64,000 bases of DNA, taken from Pseudochrobactrum saccharolyticum. Lineage in GTDB: Bacteria; Pseudomonadota; Alphaproteobacteria; Rhizobiales; Rhizobiaceae. A program made the position numbers and the translations under genes. The stretch covers positions 248,001 to 312,000 of the forward strand of contig NZ_VZPG01000004.1 in the NCBI RefSeq assembly GCF_008801715.1. Reading direction: 5' to 3'. Below the pieces are notes generated by a model. It was not told where the DNA came from. It saw only the letters and a program-made list of their open reading frames with translations, and did no database searches. Positions 60,763 to 64,000 of this stretch are shown in pieces (the first letter of the stretch is position 1; every line of letters starts with the position of its first letter).

Positions 60763-61773
60763 ATGAAAAAACTTCTGTTAGCGGCCGGGCTTGTGCTCGG
60801 TTTGGGAACTTCTTTGACTGCGGCACAGGCTGAGGATCCGAAAGAAATCCTCAATGTCTCTTATGACATTGCCCGCGAGCTGTATGAGCAGGTCAACACA
60901 GCCTTTATTCCGGTGTGGAAAGAGCAGACCGGTGAAACACTCACCGTCAATCAGTCTCATGCCGGCTCCTCCAAACAGGCCCGTTCTATTCTCGAAGGGC
61001 TGGAAGCCGATATCGTGACCTTTAATCAGGTGACGGATGTGCAGGTACTGCATGACAAAGGCAATCTGATCCCTGCGGACTGGCAGAGCCGTCTGCCGAA
61101 CAATTCCTCGCCTTATTATTCACTCCCAGCGTTTCTTGTGCGTGCAGGCAATCCGAAGCAGATCAAAAACTGGGATGATCTGGTGCGTGAAGACGTACAG
61201 GTGATTTTCCCGAACCCTAAAACCTCCGGCAATGCGCGCTATACCTATCTGGCCGCGACCGCCTATGCGCGTGAAGCTTTCAATAAAGACGATGCCAAGG
61301 TTCGCGATTTCATTACCAAGCTGTTCAAGAATGTTCCGGTGTTTGATACCGGCGGCCGCGGTGCGACCACAACCTTTACCGAGCGCGGTATTGGCGATGT
61401 TCTGGTGACATTTGAAGCTGAAGTACTGGGTACTCAGAAGCTGCTTGGCAAAGATAAATATGAAGTCGTGGTACCGCCAATCAGCCTGCTGTCCGAGTTT
61501 CCGGTGACTATTGTTGATAAGGTTGTCGATAAACGCGGCTCGCGTAAAATCGCTCAGGCCTATCTTGATTTCCTCTATGCACCACAGGGGCAGGAAATTC
61601 TCGCCAGCAATTTCAACCGTGTGCATGACGCTGCAACCATTGAAAAGCACAAAGCCAATTTCCCTGAGGTGAAACTGGTACGTGTGGAAGATGAATTTGG
61701 TGGCTGGGCAAATGTGACCAAAGAGCATTTTGCCGAAGGCGGTATTCTCGATCAGCTGTTCACGGGCAAATAA
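60763..61773 (+). CDS. sbp: Sulfate ABC transporter substrate-binding protein
   Basis: The 336-residue precursor has a signal peptide (about 1-23, AQA-EDP). The mature part reads ILNVSYDIARELYEQVNTAF and VNQSHAGSSKQARSILEGLEADIVTFNQVTDV, with KTSGNARYTYLAA, the Sbp signature. It binds sulfate (or thiosulfate, as CysP) in the periplasm. The following permease genes belong to the same operon, with an attenuating hairpin between them. Confidence 0.93.
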   Translation: MKKLLLAAGLVLGLGTSLTAAQAEDPKEILNVSYDIARELYEQVNTAFIPVWKEQTGETLTVNQSHAGSSKQARSILEGLEADIVTFNQVTDVQVLHDKGNLIPADWQSRLPNNSSPYYSLPAFLVRAGNPKQIKNWDDLVREDVQVIFPNPKTSGNARYTYLAATAYAREAFNKDDAKVRDFITKLFKNVPVFDTGGRGATTTFTERGIGDVLVTFEAEVLGTQKLLGKDKYEVVVPPISLLSEFPVTIVDKVVDKRGSRKIAQAYLDFLYAPQGQEILASNFNRVHDAATIEKHKANFPEVKLVRVEDEFGGWANVTKEHFAEGGILDQLFTGK

Positions 61774-61792
61774 CGTGATCTGAACATGACAG

Positions 61793-61823
61793 CCGGTGCG
61801 TCCTCAAAGGCGCGCCGGTTTTT
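61793..61823 (+). promoter_or_regulatory. Intercistronic hairpin between sbp and cysT
   Basis: Perfect 8-bp stem CCGGTGCG (61793-61800) with CGCGCCGG (61811-61818), then TTTTT. It looks like a partial terminator that lets sbp be expressed at a higher level than the permeases. It also argues that the longer cysT start (61786) is wrong. Confidence 0.65.
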
Positions 61824-61851
61824 CCCGTATCCCATACAGAGCAGACCGGTT

Positions 61852-62694
61852 ATGAAAAGACCAATCTTTAAAGTCAGAAAAACTGTGATGCCGGGCTTTG
61901 GTATTACGATGGGCTGTACGCTGCTTTATCTGACGGTGATTGTGGCTCTGCCGCTCTTTGCTCTGATTATGAAAACGGCCAGTCTTGGCTTTGCGGATTT
62001 CTGGGCGATTATCAGTTCGCCACGCGCTGTGGCGACATTCAAGCTGACCATACTCACCTCTGCCGCCGCTACGGTGTTTAATGCTCTGTTCGGTCTGCTG
62101 ATGGCATGGGTGCTGGTGCGTTATGAGTTTCCGGGCAAGCGCCTGCTGGATGCTGCCGTTGATCTGCCTTTTGCATTGCCGACCGCCGTTGCCGGTCTGG
62201 CGCTGGTAACCGTTTTATCGAAGAATGGCTGGATCGGGCAATATACTGAACCGCTTGGCCTATACCTGGCCTATACGCCTGCAGGCATAATAATTGCGAT
62301 GGCCTTTACCAGTATTCCTTTTGTTATCCGCACGGTACAGCCGGTTCTTGAAGACTTGAATCACGATGTGGAGGAGGCGGCGGAGACGCTAGGTGCCAAT
62401 CCATGGCAGGTCTTCAGCCATGTGATCTGGCCGATGATCCTGCCTGCATTTCTGGCGGGCAGTGCTTTGTCCTTTGCACGTGGTTTGGGAGAGTTTGGTG
62501 CGATTGTTTTCATTTCTGCCAATCTGCCATTTAAAACCGAAGTGACTTCGCTGCTCGTTTTCGTGCGGCTGGATGAATATGAATATCCGGCAGCGGCGGC
62601 TCTGGCGATGGTGATGTTGCTGATGGCTTTTGCCATGCTGCTGATAACCAATCTGATGCAGGCACGGCAGCTGCGCTATGCGGAGCGAAACTGA
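61852..62694 (+). CDS. cysT: Sulfate ABC transporter permease CysT/CysU
   Basis: From ATG 61852 the protein has 280 residues and six helices. It shows MPGFGITMGCTLLYLTVIVALPLFALI, FALPTAVAGLALVTVLSKNG and VEEAAETLGANPWQVFSHVIWPMILPAFL, the EAA loop that contacts the ATPase. It forms the sulfate channel with CysW. The ATG of cysW follows one base after its stop codon. Confidence 0.92.
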   Translation: MKRPIFKVRKTVMPGFGITMGCTLLYLTVIVALPLFALIMKTASLGFADFWAIISSPRAVATFKLTILTSAAATVFNALFGLLMAWVLVRYEFPGKRLLDAAVDLPFALPTAVAGLALVTVLSKNGWIGQYTEPLGLYLAYTPAGIIIAMAFTSIPFVIRTVQPVLEDLNHDVEEAAETLGANPWQVFSHVIWPMILPAFLAGSALSFARGLGEFGAIVFISANLPFKTEVTSLLVFVRLDEYEYPAAAALAMVMLLMAFAMLLITNLMQARQLRYAERN

Positions 62695-62695
62695 T

Positions 62696-63550
62696 ATGGC
62701 GATTTTAGCTTTTCCTGCTTTAGCTTCTGAAAAAACTTCACCGCAGTTTCGACGCAGACTTTGGGGACGGCGTTTCCTGATCGGGCTGGCCGTTGTGCTG
62801 TCGCTGATCGTGCTCGGCATTCCGATGGCGGTGATTTTTTCTGCAGCTTTTGGCAGCGGTATGGGACGCTTCTGGGCAGAAATTACCAAGCCGGATACGA
62901 TGCATGCGGTGTGGCTGACTATGTTGACGGCGATTGTGGTTGTACCGATCAATATGGCTTTCGGTGTCTGCGTGGCATGGCTGGTCACACGTTTCCGCTT
63001 TCCGGGGCGGCGTTTGCTGATCAGCTTTATTGAAATACCGTTTTCTGTATCGCCGATTATTGCCGGTACAGCCTATCTGTTTCTCTATGGTGCGCAGGGG
63101 ATGCTGGGGCCTTTGCTGGAGAGCTATGATATCAAGATCATGTTCACAATTCCGGCGATTTTTCTGGTCAGCCTGTTTGTCACCAGTCCTTTTGTTGCCC
63201 GCGAGCTGATCCCGCTGATGGAAATGCAGGGCGGCGAGGATGAGGAGGCGGCACTCTCGCTCGGTGCCAGCGGCTTGCAAACCTTCTTCTATGTGACGCT
63301 GCCGAATATCAAATGGGCACTGCTCTATGGTGCCGTGCTGTGTAATGCACGGGTTATGGGCGAGTATGGCGCGACATCGATTGTCTCCGGCGCCATTCGC
63401 GGTAAAACCAATACGCTGCCTTTGCAGGTTGATCTGTTGTTTCAGGATCAAAACACAGTTGGCGCATTTGCTGCGGCTTCAACATTGGCGGTGCTGGCTC
63501 TGCTGACACTGGTGCTGAAAGTCTGGCTGGAACGCAAGCAGGTAGATTAA
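62696..63550 (+). CDS. cysW: Sulfate ABC transporter permease CysW
   Basis: The 284-residue protein has six helices, with GIPMAVIFSAAFGSGMGRFW, FIEIPFSVSPIIAGTAYLFLYG and the EAA loop EEAALSLGASGLQTFFYVTLPNI (about 184-206). ATG 62696 overlaps no gene and has a start right after the cysT stop. No cysA ATPase gene follows; a terminator comes directly after. Confidence 0.92.
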   Translation: MAILAFPALASEKTSPQFRRRLWGRRFLIGLAVVLSLIVLGIPMAVIFSAAFGSGMGRFWAEITKPDTMHAVWLTMLTAIVVVPINMAFGVCVAWLVTRFRFPGRRLLISFIEIPFSVSPIIAGTAYLFLYGAQGMLGPLLESYDIKIMFTIPAIFLVSLFVTSPFVARELIPLMEMQGGEDEEAALSLGASGLQTFFYVTLPNIKWALLYGAVLCNARVMGEYGATSIVSGAIRGKTNTLPLQVDLLFQDQNTVGAFAAASTLAVLALLTLVLKVWLERKQVD

Positions 63551-63557
63551 AAAGATG

Positions 63558-63600
63558 AAGCCGCCTCTGAAATTGATTCAAAGGCGGCTTTTATCTTTTT
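63558..63600. terminator. Terminator between cysW and the convergent permease
   Basis: Arms AAGCCGCCT and AGGCGGCTT with a 15-base loop, then TTATCTTTTT. It closes the sulfate operon, and the flanks suit the opposite strand too. Confidence 0.85.
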
Positions 63601-63613
63601 GTAATTGTTTATT

Positions 63614-64000
63614 TTATTGCGGCTGTGCAGCTGCTTTACGCTGTGTCAGGATCATCACCAGCGCAATTAATATTGTACCGACAATGAAGACGAATGCAGC
63701 GGCGGCAATAGCCGGACTGATATTCTCACGGATGGTCGAGAACATCTGTCGTGCCAGTGTGCGCTGGTTCGGACCTGCCACGAACAGGGTCAGCACCACT
63801 TCATCCAGCGAGGTTGCGAAAGCAAAGACAGCACCGGAAATAATGCCGGGTTTTGCCAGCGGCAGTGTCACTTTTTGCAGGACTATATGGGGCGGTGCAC
63901 CAAGACTTGCAGCCGCCTGTTCCACGCGCCGGTCAACACTTTGCAGCACAGCCAGCACATTGATGACCACGAATGGTACTGCCACAACCGTATGGGCGAT
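63614..64000 (-). CDS. ABC transporter permease, PotC-like (truncated by window edge)
   Basis: The last 129 codons are visible; the start lies beyond 64000. IAHTVVAVPFVVINVLAVLQ, then EQAASLGAPPHIVLQKVTLP (EAA loop) and GAVFAFATSLDEVVLTLFVAGP are hallmarks of PotC, the spermidine/putrescine permease II class. The C-terminus ends with a short basic-polar tail. It converges with the sulfate operon. Substrate (polyamine or other) unknown. Confidence 0.85.
   Translation of the reverse strand: MAHTVVAVPFVVINVLAVLQSVDRRVEQAAASLGAPPHIVLQKVTLPLAKPGIISGAVFAFATSLDEVVLTLFVAGPNQRTLARQMFSTIRENISPAIAAAAFVFIVGTILIALVMILTQRKAAAQPQ

Overview
This window looks like a piece of the main chromosome of a Brucellaceae-type alphaproteobacterium (order Rhizobiales/Hyphomicrobiales, near Brucella, Ochrobactrum or Pseudochrobactrum). 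Four things support this. The gene order thyA-folA-hflK-hflC-DUF2065-degP, then serB/miaA, then ilvI-ilvH and ilvC, is the rhizobial order. The tmRNA gene is circularly permuted, as in alphaproteobacteria. There are many order-typical small families (SspB-alpha, DUF4169, RHH_4, DUF2853, DUF2065). Short palindromic intergenic repeats of the Brucella/Ochrobactrum type recur. Base composition is near half G+C by eye. I cannot name the species.

Layout. 1-10.3 kb: the end of a large AsmA-like gene, the sspB group, a Bcr/CflA drug exporter, permuted ssrA, DUF2853, thymidylate synthase with dihydrofolate reductase, and the HflKC membrane-protease regulator complex. 10.3-25.4 kb: degP behind a repeat element, serB with a GNAT gene, miaA, a membrane protein with an altered GGDEF motif, then branched-chain amino acid synthesis (ilvI-ilvH behind an attenuator, and ilvC behind a TetR gene) with lysE-type, RecD-like, pdxJ and kup genes in between. 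25.5-36.6 kb: accessory metabolism, with acetyltransferase, aminotransferase, an orphan peptide-type binding protein, an EEP hydrolase, Nudix, PhzF, and a DeoR regulator beside a dimethylglycine/sarcosine dehydrogenase-like enzyme. 36.7-45.6 kb: an RpiR regulator diverging from a complete oligopeptide-type ABC transporter followed by an alpha/beta hydrolase and an M20 amidohydrolase, which reads as an import-and-hydrolyse cassette. 45.7-50.1 kb: small envelope and orphan proteins, MgtC and a truncated haemoglobin, with several repeats and two small membrane proteins found by hand. 50.2-55.8 kb: argP/argO, a B3/B4 editing-domain protein, a DapA-family enzyme, and a probable 2.1-kb insertion at tRNA-Lys(CUU). 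56.3-64 kb: DedA, a TerC-CBS-CorC protein, an FMN reductase, a sulfate transporter operon lacking cysA, and the end of a PotC-type permease cut by the window edge.

The most notable regulatory object is the ilvI leader. A promoter places the predicted RNA start on the A of an ATG that begins a 17-residue peptide with consecutive Ile-Ile-Leu-Val-Val codons. Downstream are a hairpin that overlaps the stop codon and a terminator whose 5' arm is duplicated upstream, a complete leaderless transcription attenuator. Other points worth following are the att-like duplication at tRNA-Lys, the argO-B3/B4-dapA-like gene string, operator-like sites at four regulator or metabolic promoters, and the interspersed palindromic repeat family. 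I found no CRISPR array, phage, transposase or recognisable defence system, so nothing here is clearly a large undescribed system.
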